Source: Saccharopolyspora kobensis (GTDB taxonomy: Bacteria > Actinomycetota > Actinomycetes > Mycobacteriales > Pseudonocardiaceae). Taken from it: DNA of 64,000 bases. This document shows, one piece after another, positions 30,106 to 39,248 of the stretch. Position numbers and translations under genes: made by a program. The notes under the pieces are model-generated. The model was given only the letters and a program-made list of their open reading frames with translations, ran no database searches and was not told the origin of the DNA. The stretch is taken from positions 62,001-126,000 of the forward strand of contig NZ_FNVB01000005.1 of assembly GCF_900108315.1 (NCBI RefSeq), in the 5' to 3' direction. How positions within the stretch are numbered: position 1 is the first letter of the stretch; the number at the start of each line of letters is the position of its first letter.

Positions 30106-33100
30106 ATGGGCATGGCGCAGCCCGGTTCACCGTTCCGCCCGCTCGAACCGTCGATCGACCTGCCCGCGATGGAACGCCGGCTCATCGAGCGGTGGCGCGC
30201 GGACGAGGTGTTCGAACGCAGCCTGGCGCAGACCGCGAACGGTCCGCGCTGGGTGTGCTACGAGGGCCCGCCCACCGCCAACGGACAGCCCGGCGCGCAC
30301 CACGTCGAGGCGCGGGTGTTCAAGGACGTCTTCCCGCGGTTCAAGACGATGAAGGGCTGCCACGTGCCGCGGCGCGGCGGCTGGGACTGCCACGGGCTGC
30401 CCGTGGAGCTGGCCGTCGAGCAGGAGCTGGGCATCAGCGGCAAGCCCGACATCGAGCGGATCGGCATCGCCGAGTTCAACGCGCGCTGCCGCGCCTCCGT
30501 GCAGCGCTACGTCGGCGAGTTCGAGGCGGTCACCCGGCGGATGGGCTACTGGATCGATCTGTCCACCGCCTACTGGACGATGTCGCCGGACTACGTCGAC
30601 AGCGTGTGGTGGGCGCTGAAGCGGATCTTCGAGGCCGGTCTGCTCGTCGAGGACTACCGGGTGGCCCCGTACTGCCCGCGCGACCAGACGACGCTGTCCG
30701 ATCACGAGGTCGCCCAGGGCTACGAACCCGCGCACGACCCGTCGGCGTTCGTGCGCTTCCCGGTGGACGGGCCGCTGGCCGGGCACCGCGGCGTCGACCT
30801 GCTGATCTGGACGACCACGCCGTGGACGCTGGTGTCCAACACCGCGGTCGCGGTGCACCCGGCGGTGGACTACCAGGTGGTGCGCACCGTCGAGGGCACC
30901 TTCGTGGTGGCCGAACCGCTGGTCGAGGCGGTGCTCGGCACCGGCGGCGAGGTGCTCGCGACCGTGCCGGGCACCGCGCTGGCGGGCGTGCGCTACCGCC
31001 GCCCGTTCGAGCTGGTGGACATCCCGGACGCGCACTTCGTGGTGCTCGCCGAGTACGTCTCCACCGAGGACGGCACCGGGCTGGTGCACCAGGCTCCGGC
31101 GTTCGGCGCCGACGACCTCGCGGTCTGCCGGGAGCACGGGCTGCCGGTGGTCAACCCGGTCGGGACCGACGGCCGGTTCGCCGCCGAAGTCGGCCTGGTC
31201 GGCGGGATGTTCTTCAAGGACGCCGACGCGGTGCTGGTCGAAGACCTCCAGCACCGCGAACTCCTGTTGCGCTACAACACCTTCGAACACCAGTACCCGC
31301 ACTGCTGGCGCTGCCACACGCCGCTGATGTACTACGCGCAGCTGTCCTGGTACGTCCGGACGACCGCGATCCGCGACGCGCTGCAGCGCGAGAACGAGCG
31401 CACCAACTGGTATCCCGAGCACGTCAAGCACGGCCGCTACGGGGACTGGCTGGCCAACAACGTGGACTGGGCGCTGTCCCGGACGCGCTACTGGGGCACG
31501 CCGCTGCCGCTGTGGCGCTGCCCGGACGGCCACATCACGCCGATCGGCTCCCGCGCCGAGCTCGGCGAGCGCACCGGCCAGGACCTCGCCGCGCTCGACC
31601 CGCACCGCCCGTACCTCGACGAGATCGAATTCCCCTGCGCCTGCGGGAAATCCGCCGCCCGCGTGCCCGAGGTGATCGACGCCTGGTTCGACTCCGGCTC
31701 GATGCCCTTCGCCCAGCTCGGCTACCCGCACCGCACGGGCAGCGTCGCCGAACTGGCCCGCAGCTACCCGGCGCAGTACATCTGCGAGGCCATCGACCAG
31801 ACCCGCGGCTGGTTCTACACGCTGATGGCCATCGGCACCCTGCTGTTCGACCGCTCCGCGTACGAGAACGTCGTGTGCCTCGGGCACATCATGGCCGAGG
31901 ACGGCCGCAAGATGAGCAAGCACCTGGGCAACGTGCTGGAACCGCTGCCGCTGATGGAGGAGCACGGCGCGGACGCGCTGCGGTGGTTCATGCTCTGCAC
32001 CGGTTCGCCGTGGTCGGCACGGCGGATCGGCCACGCCGCACTGCGCGAGATCGTCCGCAAGGTGCTGCTGACCTGCTGGAACACCGCATCGTTCTTCAGC
32101 CGCTACGCCGCGCTGGTGGACTGGATCCCGGCCGACGCCGATCCGCCCGAGCAGCGCCCGGTGCTCGATCGCTGGGTGCTGGCCCAGGTCCACCGGCTGG
32201 CCGCCGAAGTGGACGCGCGACTGGAGGACTACGACACGGCGGCGGCCGGCCGGGCGCTGGCGGCATTCGTCGACGACCTGTCGAACTGGTACGTGCGCCG
32301 CTCGCGGCAGCGCTTCTGGGACGGCGACCGCAACGCGCTGACCACGCTCCACGCCTGCCTGGACGTGCTCACCCGGCTGCTCGCGCCGTTCGTGCCGTTC
32401 ATCGCCGAGCAGATCTGGCAGGATGTCGTCCGCCCGGGCATCCCGGGCGCGCCGGACTCGGTGCACCTGGCGAGCTGGCCGCGCGCCGACCTCCGGCTGG
32501 TCGACGAACGCCTGCTGTCCGAAGTGGACATCGAGCGGCAGCTGGCGGAAGCGGGTCGCGCCGCCCGGAAGAGCAGCGGGATCAAGGTGCGGCAGCCGCT
32601 CGGGCGAGCGCTCGTCAGCCCGGACCTGCCGCCGGAACTGCTCGCCGACCTGGCCGACGAGCTCAACGTGCGCCGCGTCGAACCGCTGGCATCGGCGGGC
32701 GAGGTGCTGGAGGTGTCGGTCAAGCCGAACTTCCGCGCGCTGGGCAAGCGGTTCGGCAACCGCACCCAGCAAGCGGCGGCAGCGGTCACCGCCGCCGATC
32801 CCGCCGAGCTGGCCCGCGCCCTGCGCGCCGGCACCGCGACGATCGAGGTGGACGGCCGGACCGAGCCGCTGACCGGCGAAGACGTCTTCCGCACCGAGGT
32901 GCCGCGAACCGGCTGGACGGTCGAGTCGCAGCACGAGGTCACGATCGCGCTGGACACCGAGATCACGCCGGAACTGGCACGGGCGGGCCTGGCACGCGAG
33001 GTGATCCGCTTCGTCCAGGACTGCCGCAAGCAGGACGGCCTCGACATCACCGACCGGATCACCCTCCGCTGGCGAGCGACCGGCGAGCTCCGCGAAGCGC

Positions 33101-33252
33101 TCCGCCACCACGCCGAAGAGATCGCCACCGCGGTCCTAGCGGTGGACATCGCCGAAACACCGACCCCCGCCCCAAACCCAACCGAACACACCGAACACAC
33201 CGACCCAACCCTGAACCTGACGATCTGGCTCCACCCACAACCCCGAACCTGA
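30106..33252 (+). CDS. ileS: Isoleucyl-tRNA synthetase, long (type 2) form
   Basis: A 1048-residue class Ia synthetase that charges tRNA-Ile. The HIGH-type motif lies in EGPPTANGQPGAHHVEAR, as in eukaryote-like IleRS. The editing (CP1) domain includes LIWTTTPWTLVSNTAVAVHP. KMSKH is at 602-606. Zinc-type cysteines (CWRCH, FPCACGK) and a C-terminal anticodon-binding region follow. Type 2 enzymes are generally tolerant to mupirocin. ATG 30106 or 30112 may be the start; neither has a strong ribosome binding site. No T-box leader was seen in the 151-base upstream spacer. Confidence 0.96.
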   Translation: MGMAQPGSPFRPLEPSIDLPAMERRLIERWRADEVFERSLAQTANGPRWVCYEGPPTANGQPGAHHVEARVFKDVFPRFKTMKGCHVPRRGGWDCHGLPVELAVEQELGISGKPDIERIGIAEFNARCRASVQRYVGEFEAVTRRMGYWIDLSTAYWTMSPDYVDSVWWALKRIFEAGLLVEDYRVAPYCPRDQTTLSDHEVAQGYEPAHDPSAFVRFPVDGPLAGHRGVDLLIWTTTPWTLVSNTAVAVHPAVDYQVVRTVEGTFVVAEPLVEAVLGTGGEVLATVPGTALAGVRYRRPFELVDIPDAHFVVLAEYVSTEDGTGLVHQAPAFGADDLAVCREHGLPVVNPVGTDGRFAAEVGLVGGMFFKDADAVLVEDLQHRELLLRYNTFEHQYPHCWRCHTPLMYYAQLSWYVRTTAIRDALQRENERTNWYPEHVKHGRYGDWLANNVDWALSRTRYWGTPLPLWRCPDGHITPIGSRAELGERTGQDLAALDPHRPYLDEIEFPCACGKSAARVPEVIDAWFDSGSMPFAQLGYPHRTGSVAELARSYPAQYICEAIDQTRGWFYTLMAIGTLLFDRSAYENVVCLGHIMAEDGRKMSKHLGNVLEPLPLMEEHGADALRWFMLCTGSPWSARRIGHAALREIVRKVLLTCWNTASFFSRYAALVDWIPADADPPEQRPVLDRWVLAQVHRLAAEVDARLEDYDTAAAGRALAAFVDDLSNWYVRRSRQRFWDGDRNALTTLHACLDVLTRLLAPFVPFIAEQIWQDVVRPGIPGAPDSVHLASWPRADLRLVDERLLSEVDIERQLAEAGRAARKSSGIKVRQPLGRALVSPDLPPELLADLADELNVRRVEPLASAGEVLEVSVKPNFRALGKRFGNRTQQAAAAVTAADPAELARALRAGTATIEVDGRTEPLTGEDVFRTEVPRTGWTVESQHEVTIALDTEITPELARAGLAREVIRFVQDCRKQDGLDITDRITLRWRATGELREALRHHAEEIATAVLAVDIAETPTPAPNPTEHTEHTDPTLNLTIWLHPQPRT

Positions 33253-33618
33253 CAACCCGACCCCACCCACACTCCGAACCACACGACCCAACCCCATCCA
33301 CAACCCCCGAAGACCCGCGCGCCGGTCCCTGCCCACCCGCGCCCGGTCTACCTACCGCAATTTCAATGGAAATCAGCGGTGCAATTTCAATGGAAGTTGC
33401 GCACCCCGTCGGTGTGTCGGGATCCCGACACACCGACACCTGCGGGCAACTCACCCCCGGGTGGGTGAACGAACGCAATTTCAATGGAAATCAGACGTCT
33501 GATTTCCATTGAAATTGCACCCTCCCGGCACGCGCGGAGCGGCGGGGTGTCCTCTTCGGACGGTGGGACGCGGAAGGGCCGCGGGCAGGACGCCCGCGGC
33601 CCTTCGGCAGCGCTTCGG
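33253..33618. other. Convergent spacer filled by a family A element
   Basis: No gene is seen between the ends of ileS and the protease gene. The first 100 bases are a C- and A-rich tail; the rest is the composite palindrome at 33357-33518 and a GC-rich stretch (GCCGCGGG...CCCGCGGC, about 33577-33599) likely to act as a terminator for the protease gene. Confidence 0.65.
33357..33518. repeat. Family A composite palindrome, copy 2
   Basis: Two CAATTTCAATGGAA sites (33358 and 33382) are followed by a perfect 30-base palindrome (33408-33437, centre GGGATCCC) and then a perfect 44-base palindrome (33475-33518) with centre AGACGTCT and arms of GCAATTTCAATGGAAATC. Same architecture as copies 1 and 3. 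It separates convergent ileS and the protease gene. Confidence 0.92.
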
Positions 33619-34425
33619 TCAGCGGGTGGCCGAACCGATCTGCTCCTGGATCTCGGCGTGGTAGGCGCCGACGCGGGCGTAGACGCCGGGCTTGCCCGGA
33701 CGGGCGCAGCCCTCACCCCACGAGGTGACACCGATCAGCTTGTTGTCCACCACCAGCGGGCCACCGGAGTCGCCCTGGCAGGAGTCGATGCCGCCCTCCG
33801 GCACACCGGCGCAGACCATCGAGTCCGGGCTGTACTCGCCGTAGGCGCCGGAGCAGGTCTCGTCCGAGGTCACCGGCACGGTGGCCTTCTGCAGGTTGTC
33901 GGCCTGCTGGCCGCCCTCGCTGGTGTTGCCCCAGCCGAGGATGGTCGCCTGCGAGTCCGGCGCGTAGCCCGGGTCGTCGGCGGTGGCGAGCTCGATCGGG
34001 GCCTCCTGGACCGGGGCCTCCAGGGTGAGCACCGAGACGTCGTAGCCCTGGGTGGCGTCGGTGTACTGCGGGTGCACCCAGACGTCGGTGACCTTCGAGG
34101 TGGTGCCCTCGCTGGAGCTCATCACCGTGCGGCCGCTGACCACGTTGATGTCGGCCGGCTGCGAGCCGTCGGTGCAGTGCGCGGCGGTGAGCACCTTGTT
34201 CGGGGCCACCAGCGAGCCACCGCAGAACTGCTGGCCGCTCGGGGTGACCAGCGCGACGGTGAACGGGTGGTCGGCGATGTCGGCGTCCTCGCCACCGACG
34301 ATGTACGGGTTGACGTCCGCCGGCTGCGCGGGCTGGGCCTGCGCGACGGAAGCCGCGGAAAGGGCTGCGACGGCGATCGCGGTGACCCCGGCGAACCGGG
34401 CCAGGCGACGTGGGGCATCGACCAT
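33619..34425 (-). CDS. Secreted trypsin-like serine protease (S1)
   Basis: The 268-residue preproenzyme has a signal peptide (RLARFAGVTAIAVAALSAASVAQA), a short propeptide and the chymotrypsin fold starting near IVGGEDADIADHPF. The triad is H83 (LTAAHC), D129 (GYDVSVL) and S220 (CQGDSGGP). D214, six residues before the Ser, predicts cleavage after Arg or Lys. Six cysteines could form disulfides. ATG 34425 follows GAGGAG. It is similar in type to Streptomyces trypsins and stands alone. Confidence 0.94.
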   Translation of the reverse strand: MVDAPRRLARFAGVTAIAVAALSAASVAQAQPAQPADVNPYIVGGEDADIADHPFTVALVTPSGQQFCGGSLVAPNKVLTAAHCTDGSQPADINVVSGRTVMSSSEGTTSKVTDVWVHPQYTDATQGYDVSVLTLEAPVQEAPIELATADDPGYAPDSQATILGWGNTSEGGQQADNLQKATVPVTSDETCSGAYGEYSPDSMVCAGVPEGGIDSCQGDSGGPLVVDNKLIGVTSWGEGCARPGKPGVYARVGAYHAEIQEQIGSATR

Positions 34426-35063
34426 CGTGTTCTCCTCGTGTCCGAAATCGGCCGCTGCCAACCGAACCCGGTGGCCTGCCTTCCACCGACCGGTTACGCA
34501 CAGCGACTATTCGATCGAACAATATCGACGTCGACGCCGACCGGGAAAGCACCGGAATTTGCCGTTTTAACCAGTACAGCAGGACATTTCCCCAGTTCAG
34601 CAGCTGGACAACGCGGCAGAACCGGCTAGTCAAGCCCCGTTTCCGATGCCCTGCGACCAGAATCGGCGACCGCTCCCGCCGCCCTTCGGCCGACGTCGCC
34701 GAATCGGACACCGGCCAACGCGATTCGTCCGTCAGGAGTTCAGCGCGGAGCTCCCCGCCGCGGCCGTTCGGAGCATTCGCCGCGCGGAGAAGCGTCCCCG
34801 GCGCACCCCGAACTGCGCCGGGGACACCCCAACCGCGGCCGGACCCCTCCGACCGGTGGCGCCATCGATCCCCGAACCGATGGCCGACACGCTCCAAGGC
34901 CCCGACCGCCCTGTGCGGAGCGTGCTGCCTCTGGTGTATCTGATCCCCGGTGGAATATTCCAGGGCCAATCGGTGGAGCTTGCCTGGTTGATCGTTCAAT
35001 CTCTCGGACGAGCCCGCCGCCAGCTGCCGGGGCAACACGGCCGCCTGCAGCTGAAGATCCAGC
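34426..35063. other. 638-base spacer, no clear gene
   Basis: Open frames exist on both strands but their translations are low complexity. A relatively AT-rich stretch at about 34505-34590 includes the palindrome TTCGATCGAA (34508-34517), embedded in TATTCGATCGAACAATA. It probably holds the protease promoter and an operator. The right end abuts the response-regulator stop. Confidence 0.55.
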
Positions 35064-35723
35064 TCAGCGCGGGACCAGCCCGGCGTCGTAGGCGAGCAGC
35101 CCGGCCTGCAGCCGGTTCGAGCAGGACAGCTTCACCAGCAACCGGGACACGTAGCTCTTGACCGTCGCCTCCGACAGGTACAGCCGTTCGGCGATCTGCG
35201 CGTTCGACAGCCCCTGCCCCAGGCAGGTCAGCACGTCGACCTCGCGCTCGGTCAGGTCCCGCGCCAGCTCGACGGCCCGCTGCCGCGAGCTCTGCTCGTC
35301 CGCCGACGCCGCCACCAGCCGCTTCCGCGCCTCCTCCGAGAGCACGGTGTGCCCGTCGGCGGCCACCCGCACCAGGCCGATGAGGTCGCCCGGCGGCGTC
35401 GACTTGACCAGGAACCCGGCCGCTCCGGCGCGCAGCGCGCGCAGCACGTACTTGTCCGCGTCGAAGGTGGTCAGCGCGACCACGGCAGGCGGATCGGGCA
35501 GCTTGCAGATGCGCTCGATGCCGGTCAGCCCGTCCACGCCGGGCATCCGCAGGTCCATCAGCACCACGTGCGGCCGGTGCCGCACCACCGCCTCGACGGC
35601 CGCCGCGCCGTCCTGCGCGTCGTCGACGACCTCGATGTCGTCGGCCGAACCGAGGATGGTGCGCAGGTGCGCGCAGACCATCGGCTCGTCGTCGACCACC
35701 ACGACCCGGATCGGCTCACTCAT
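35064..35723 (-). CDS. NarL/LuxR-type response regulator
   Basis: The 219-residue protein has a receiver domain (acidic pair DD11-12, phospho-acceptor D57 in LMDLRMPG, conserved Lys in GFLVKSTP) and a C-terminal LuxR HTH (LTEREVDVLTCLGQGLSNAQIAERLYLSEATVKSYVSRLLVKL). Its start overlaps the end of the upstream histidine kinase gene by 8 bases, so the two are co-expressed as a two-component pair. Targets are unknown. Confidence 0.95.
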   Translation of the reverse strand: MSEPIRVVVVDDEPMVCAHLRTILGSADDIEVVDDAQDGAAAVEAVVRHRPHVVLMDLRMPGVDGLTGIERICKLPDPPAVVALTTFDADKYVLRALRAGAAGFLVKSTPPGDLIGLVRVAADGHTVLSEEARKRLVAASADEQSSRQRAVELARDLTEREVDVLTCLGQGLSNAQIAERLYLSEATVKSYVSRLLVKLSCSNRLQAGLLAYDAGLVPR

Positions 35724-36987
35724 CGCCGCCCGCCTCCCCAGTTGGCACGTACGCCGGGAGTATCACATCGACCTCGAACCCGCCGTCGGCGGCGGGCCCG
35801 GCCCGGAACGTGCCGCCGACCAGCTCGACGCGCTGCTGCAGCCCGAGCAGCCCGGCGCCGGAACCGCTGTCCGCCAGGTCCCGCGCTGCCCGGTCCGGCG
35901 ACCGCGTGTTGCGGACGACCAGCCGCAACCGGTCGTCGCTGTGCAGCAGGCGCACGCTCACCCGGGAGCCGAACGCGTGCTTGTGCACGTTGGTCAGCGC
36001 TTCCTGCACCACGCGGTAGGCGGTGCGCCCGACCGCGGCGGAGACCATCCGCGGATCACCGTCCACGGTGTACTCGACCGGTATCCCGACCGCTTCGGAC
36101 TGCCCGATCAGCTCGGCGAGGTCGGGCAGGTCCGTCGGTGGCGTGGTGTCGGGGCGGGCGTCCTGCTCCGACGAGCCGCGCCGCAGCACGCCGACCAGGT
36201 CCCGCAGCTCCTCCAGCGCTTCGCAGCCGCTGGTGCGCAGTTCCTCGGCGGCCTGGCGGATCGCCGGGTCCTCCGCCGCCACGCCCAGCGCTCCGGCCTG
36301 CAGCACCATGAGGCTCACCCGATGCGTGACCACGTCGTGCATCTCGGTGGCCAGGCGGGTCCGCTCGTCCGCCCGGGCCTGCTCGGCCAGCAGCTCCTTC
36401 TCCCGCTCGGCGCGCTCGGCGCGCTCCCGCAGCGCTCCCACCAGCCTCCGGCGCGCGCTCACGTAGAGCCCGAGGACCGCCGGGAAGACCGTCCAGAGCA
36501 CGCCCGCGACGATGGCATCGCTGGACAGGTCGTCCCACGGGCGGACGCTGATCAGCGCGGTGATGCTGATCAGGTCCCAGGCGAAGAACTTCCACTTGCG
36601 GCCCGTGGTGTAGACGACGGCGGCGTAGACCGCCCACGGCGTGTTCCCGGGCAGCCACGGGTCGGAGGCCTGGTTGATGAACAGCACCGGGCCCGGCCCG
36701 AACTCGATCATCAGCGGCTGGACGACCGCCAGCACCGCGACCATCGACATGAGCACCATCGGGTAGCGCCGCCGGGCCAGCAGCGCCAGGTCCATGATCC
36801 ACATGAGGGCGTCGTTGAGCCAGAGCCCGCCGATCCAGTCGTACGCCCCTGGCGGGGTGTCGGAGGGGTACATCACGAGCAACACGCGGCCGAGCAGAAT
36901 CAGCCCGAGCACGAGCGCCACGTCGAACGCGGCCTCCCGCTTGGTGTTCCACAGCAGCCGCCACAGCGGGCGGTTCACCCGGAACAC
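35716..36987 (-). CDS. Sensor histidine kinase (HisKA_3 type)
   Basis: About 423 residues: an N-terminal block of four to six membrane helices (about 20-180), a coiled-coil linker (RERAERAEREKELLAEQARADERTRLA), the phospho-acceptor motif ATEMHDVVTHRVSLM (H217) and a HATPase_c domain (EALTNVHKHAF, GSGAGLLGLQQRVELVGG). This architecture pairs with NarL-type regulators, here the overlapping downstream gene. The start is uncertain: GTG 36987 gives VFRVNRPLWRLL; a longer reading to 37095 is possible but its N-terminus looks non-coding. Confidence 0.92.
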   Translation of the reverse strand: MFRVNRPLWRLLWNTKREAAFDVALVLGLILLGRVLLVMYPSDTPPGAYDWIGGLWLNDALMWIMDLALLARRRYPMVLMSMVAVLAVVQPLMIEFGPGPVLFINQASDPWLPGNTPWAVYAAVVYTTGRKWKFFAWDLISITALISVRPWDDLSSDAIVAGVLWTVFPAVLGLYVSARRRLVGALRERAERAEREKELLAEQARADERTRLATEMHDVVTHRVSLMVLQAGALGVAAEDPAIRQAAEELRTSGCEALEELRDLVGVLRRGSSEQDARPDTTPPTDLPDLAELIGQSEAVGIPVEYTVDGDPRMVSAAVGRTAYRVVQEALTNVHKHAFGSRVSVRLLHSDDRLRLVVRNTRSPDRAARDLADSGSGAGLLGLQQRVELVGGTFRAGPAADGGFEVDVILPAYVPTGEAGGDE

Positions 36988-37175
36988 GGTAGACAACGAC
37001 GCGCGGGGGTTCGGCGGAAAACCATACGGTCGGCGATCGGGCCTAGACGAAAGTTGCACCGGGTCGAATCGATCACCGACTTTCGGATCCGGCACGCGCT
37101 ACCAAGCGCCGTGTTGATCAAGGGCGGACCGGGGCTTGAATTGGTGCAAGCTTCCCGATCGCCTTTGGGGGAATC

Positions 37176-38648
37176 ATGGAATCCGCTGTGCTCGCAGCAC
37201 GAACCCGGCCGCCTGCCGGGCCTTGGCTGCGGCCGCTGGCCAAGTGGCCGGTGTTCACCATCGCCGGCCTGGTCGCCGTCGTGCACGTCGTGATGAGCGC
37301 GCTCGGAGACTTCTGGATCGACGAGGTCTACATGCTCGCGGCCGGCAAGTACCACCCGGACTGGGGCTACGTCGACCAGCCGCCGATCGCGCCGCTGCTC
37401 GCCGCCGCGATGGACTGGATCGCACCGGGCTCGATGGTCGTGCTGCGGCTGCCCGCGGTGCTGGCGACGACCGCCGGCGTCGTGATGTTCGCGCTGCTCG
37501 CCCGGGAATTCGGCGGTGACCGCCGAGCGCAGGTGCTGGCCGCCGGTGCGGGCGCGACCGGGATGTGGGCCGCGCTGGTCGGGCACTGGGTCACCCCGTA
37601 CACCTTCGAACCGCTGCAGTGGCTGGTGCTCAGCTGGCTGCTGGTCCGCTGGGTCCGGCTGCGCGAGCAGGGCGCCGCCGACGACCGGCTGCTGCTGGCG
37701 TTCGGGCTGGTGCTCGGCATCGCCCTGCAGACCAAGTTCCAGGTGGGAATCCTGTGCGTGGCGCTGCTGATCAGCGTGCTGCTGGTGGGCCCGCGCGACA
37801 TCCTGCGCCGGCCGATGTTCTGGGGCGGCGTCGGCATCGCGCTGGTCATCGCGGCTCCCACGTTGCTGTGGCAGGCCTTCAACGGCTGGCCGCAGCTGCA
37901 GATGGGCGCGATCGTGGCGGAAGAGTCCCCGATGCTGTCCGGCGGTCGCAGCGGCACCGCGGTCAGCCTCGTGCTGTTCGCGGGAGTCGCCGGTGGAGCG
38001 CTGTTCCTGATCGGGCTGTGGAAGCTGTTCCGCTCCGCCGAGCTGCGGCCGTACCGGTTCTTCGCGGTCACCTCGCTGCTGCTCTACGGCTTCTTCGTCG
38101 CCACCGCCGCCCGGCCGTACTACCTGCTCGGGATGTACGGCGTGGTGATCGCGGCCGGGCTGCTGGGGCTGCAGCGCCGCCGGGAGGCCAAGCCGTCCCG
38201 CTGGGGGTGGACGGCATGGCTCCCCTACCTCGCCTCCGTCGCGCTGGTGAGCCAGACGCTGTGGCTTTCCACCTCGATGACGAGCATGTTCGGCATGCCG
38301 AGCGCCGATGTGCTCGCCCGCGACACCTCGATCGCGTTCACCGCGCTGCCACCGCAGCAGCAGGAGCGCACGGCGGTGATCGGTGACAGCTACATCTCCG
38401 CGGCGATGGTGGAGGTCGGCCGGGAGAAGTACGACCTCCCGGAGGTCTACAGCCCGCACCGGGGCTACGGCTACTTCGGACCACCCGGTGATCAGGTCGA
38501 CTCGGTGCTGCTCGTCGGGGACGTGGAGGACGCGCGGGAGCACTTCACCGAGGTGCGGCAGGTTCACGCGGGCACCGTCCCGATCTGGCTGTGCACCGGC
38601 AGGATCGGTGCCTGGGACCAGATCTGGCCGCGACTGCAATCGCTGTAG
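37176..38648 (+). CDS. GT39/ArnT-like membrane glycosyltransferase
   Basis: The 490-residue protein has about eleven transmembrane segments and the luminal acidic motif DFWIDEVYMLAAGKYHPDWGYVDQPP, typical of GT-C fold, PMT/ArnT-related transferases that use polyprenyl-phosphate sugars. The C-terminal 100 residues are soluble and extracytoplasmic. The acceptor is unknown; cell-wall glycan or protein mannosylation are options. GGGGGAATC precedes ATG 37176. It is followed after 9 bases by two bPH2 genes, so the three likely form an operon. Confidence 0.88.
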   Translation: MESAVLAARTRPPAGPWLRPLAKWPVFTIAGLVAVVHVVMSALGDFWIDEVYMLAAGKYHPDWGYVDQPPIAPLLAAAMDWIAPGSMVVLRLPAVLATTAGVVMFALLAREFGGDRRAQVLAAGAGATGMWAALVGHWVTPYTFEPLQWLVLSWLLVRWVRLREQGAADDRLLLAFGLVLGIALQTKFQVGILCVALLISVLLVGPRDILRRPMFWGGVGIALVIAAPTLLWQAFNGWPQLQMGAIVAEESPMLSGGRSGTAVSLVLFAGVAGGALFLIGLWKLFRSAELRPYRFFAVTSLLLYGFFVATAARPYYLLGMYGVVIAAGLLGLQRRREAKPSRWGWTAWLPYLASVALVSQTLWLSTSMTSMFGMPSADVLARDTSIAFTALPPQQQERTAVIGDSYISAAMVEVGREKYDLPEVYSPHRGYGYFGPPGDQVDSVLLVGDVEDAREHFTEVRQVHAGTVPIWLCTGRIGAWDQIWPRLQSL

Positions 38649-38657
38649 GAGGACGCC

Positions 38658-39248
38658 GTGGCTTCCCACATGACCACGAACAGCCCGTCCGGCCTGCGAG
38701 AATGGCGTCCGGATCCAGCCGACCGCAGGAAGGGACCGACAGTGGCCGACGAGAGCACCGTCCGGATACGGCTCCGCCCACCGCGGCACCGCGTGGAGCG
38801 CCGCGCGATCGGCTGGTGGACGACGCAGGCGCTGGCGCTGGTCGTCCCGGTGCTGATCGCGCTGGCCGCGACCGCGGTGTTCATCCCGCCCGCGCGCTTC
38901 TGGCTGGTGCTGGCGCTCGTGGTGGTCGCCGTGCTCAGCGTGCCCTACGTGCTGGTCATGCCGCAGTGGCGGTACCGGGTGCACCGATGGGAGATCACCG
39001 ATGACGCGGTCTACACGGCGGCGGGCTGGCTGCGCCAGGAGTGGCGGATCGCGCCGATGTCGCGCATCCAGACCGTCGACACCGTGCGGGGCCCCCTGCA
39101 GCAGCTGTTCAACCTCTCCAGCGTCACCGTGACCACGGCTTCGGCCGCGGGTCCGCTGTCGATCGACGGGTTGGACCGGGCGACCGCGCAGGCGGTGGTC
39201 GAGCAGCTGACCGCCACCACCCAGGCCACGCCGGGAGACGCGACATGA
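38658..39248 (+). CDS. bPH2 (YdbS-like) membrane protein
   Basis: The 196-residue protein has two transmembrane helices (LALVVPVLIALAATAVFI and FWLVLALVVVAVLSVPYVLV) and a bacterial PH-like domain (YRVHRWEITDDAVYTAAGWLRQEWRIAPMSRIQTVDTVRGPLQQLF). GTG 38658 follows TAGGAGGACGCC; ATG 38670 is an alternative. Its stop overlaps the next bPH2 gene by 4 bases. YdbS/YdbT pairs are linked to membrane-protein or envelope stress functions in Bacillus; the role here is inferred only. Confidence 0.88.
   Translation: MASHMTTNSPSGLREWRPDPADRRKGPTVADESTVRIRLRPPRHRVERRAIGWWTTQALALVVPVLIALAATAVFIPPARFWLVLALVVVAVLSVPYVLVMPQWRYRVHRWEITDDAVYTAAGWLRQEWRIAPMSRIQTVDTVRGPLQQLFNLSSVTVTTASAAGPLSIDGLDRATAQAVVEQLTATTQATPGDAT

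Noticed and set aside
30127-33111. A 994-codon frame opposite ileS
   Set aside because: Shadow frame caused by high third-position GC; no recognisable domain.
34410-35161. Plus-strand frames of 170-180 codons in the protease/response-regulator spacer
   Set aside because: Composition is low complexity, no start signals, and they run into the antisense of known genes.
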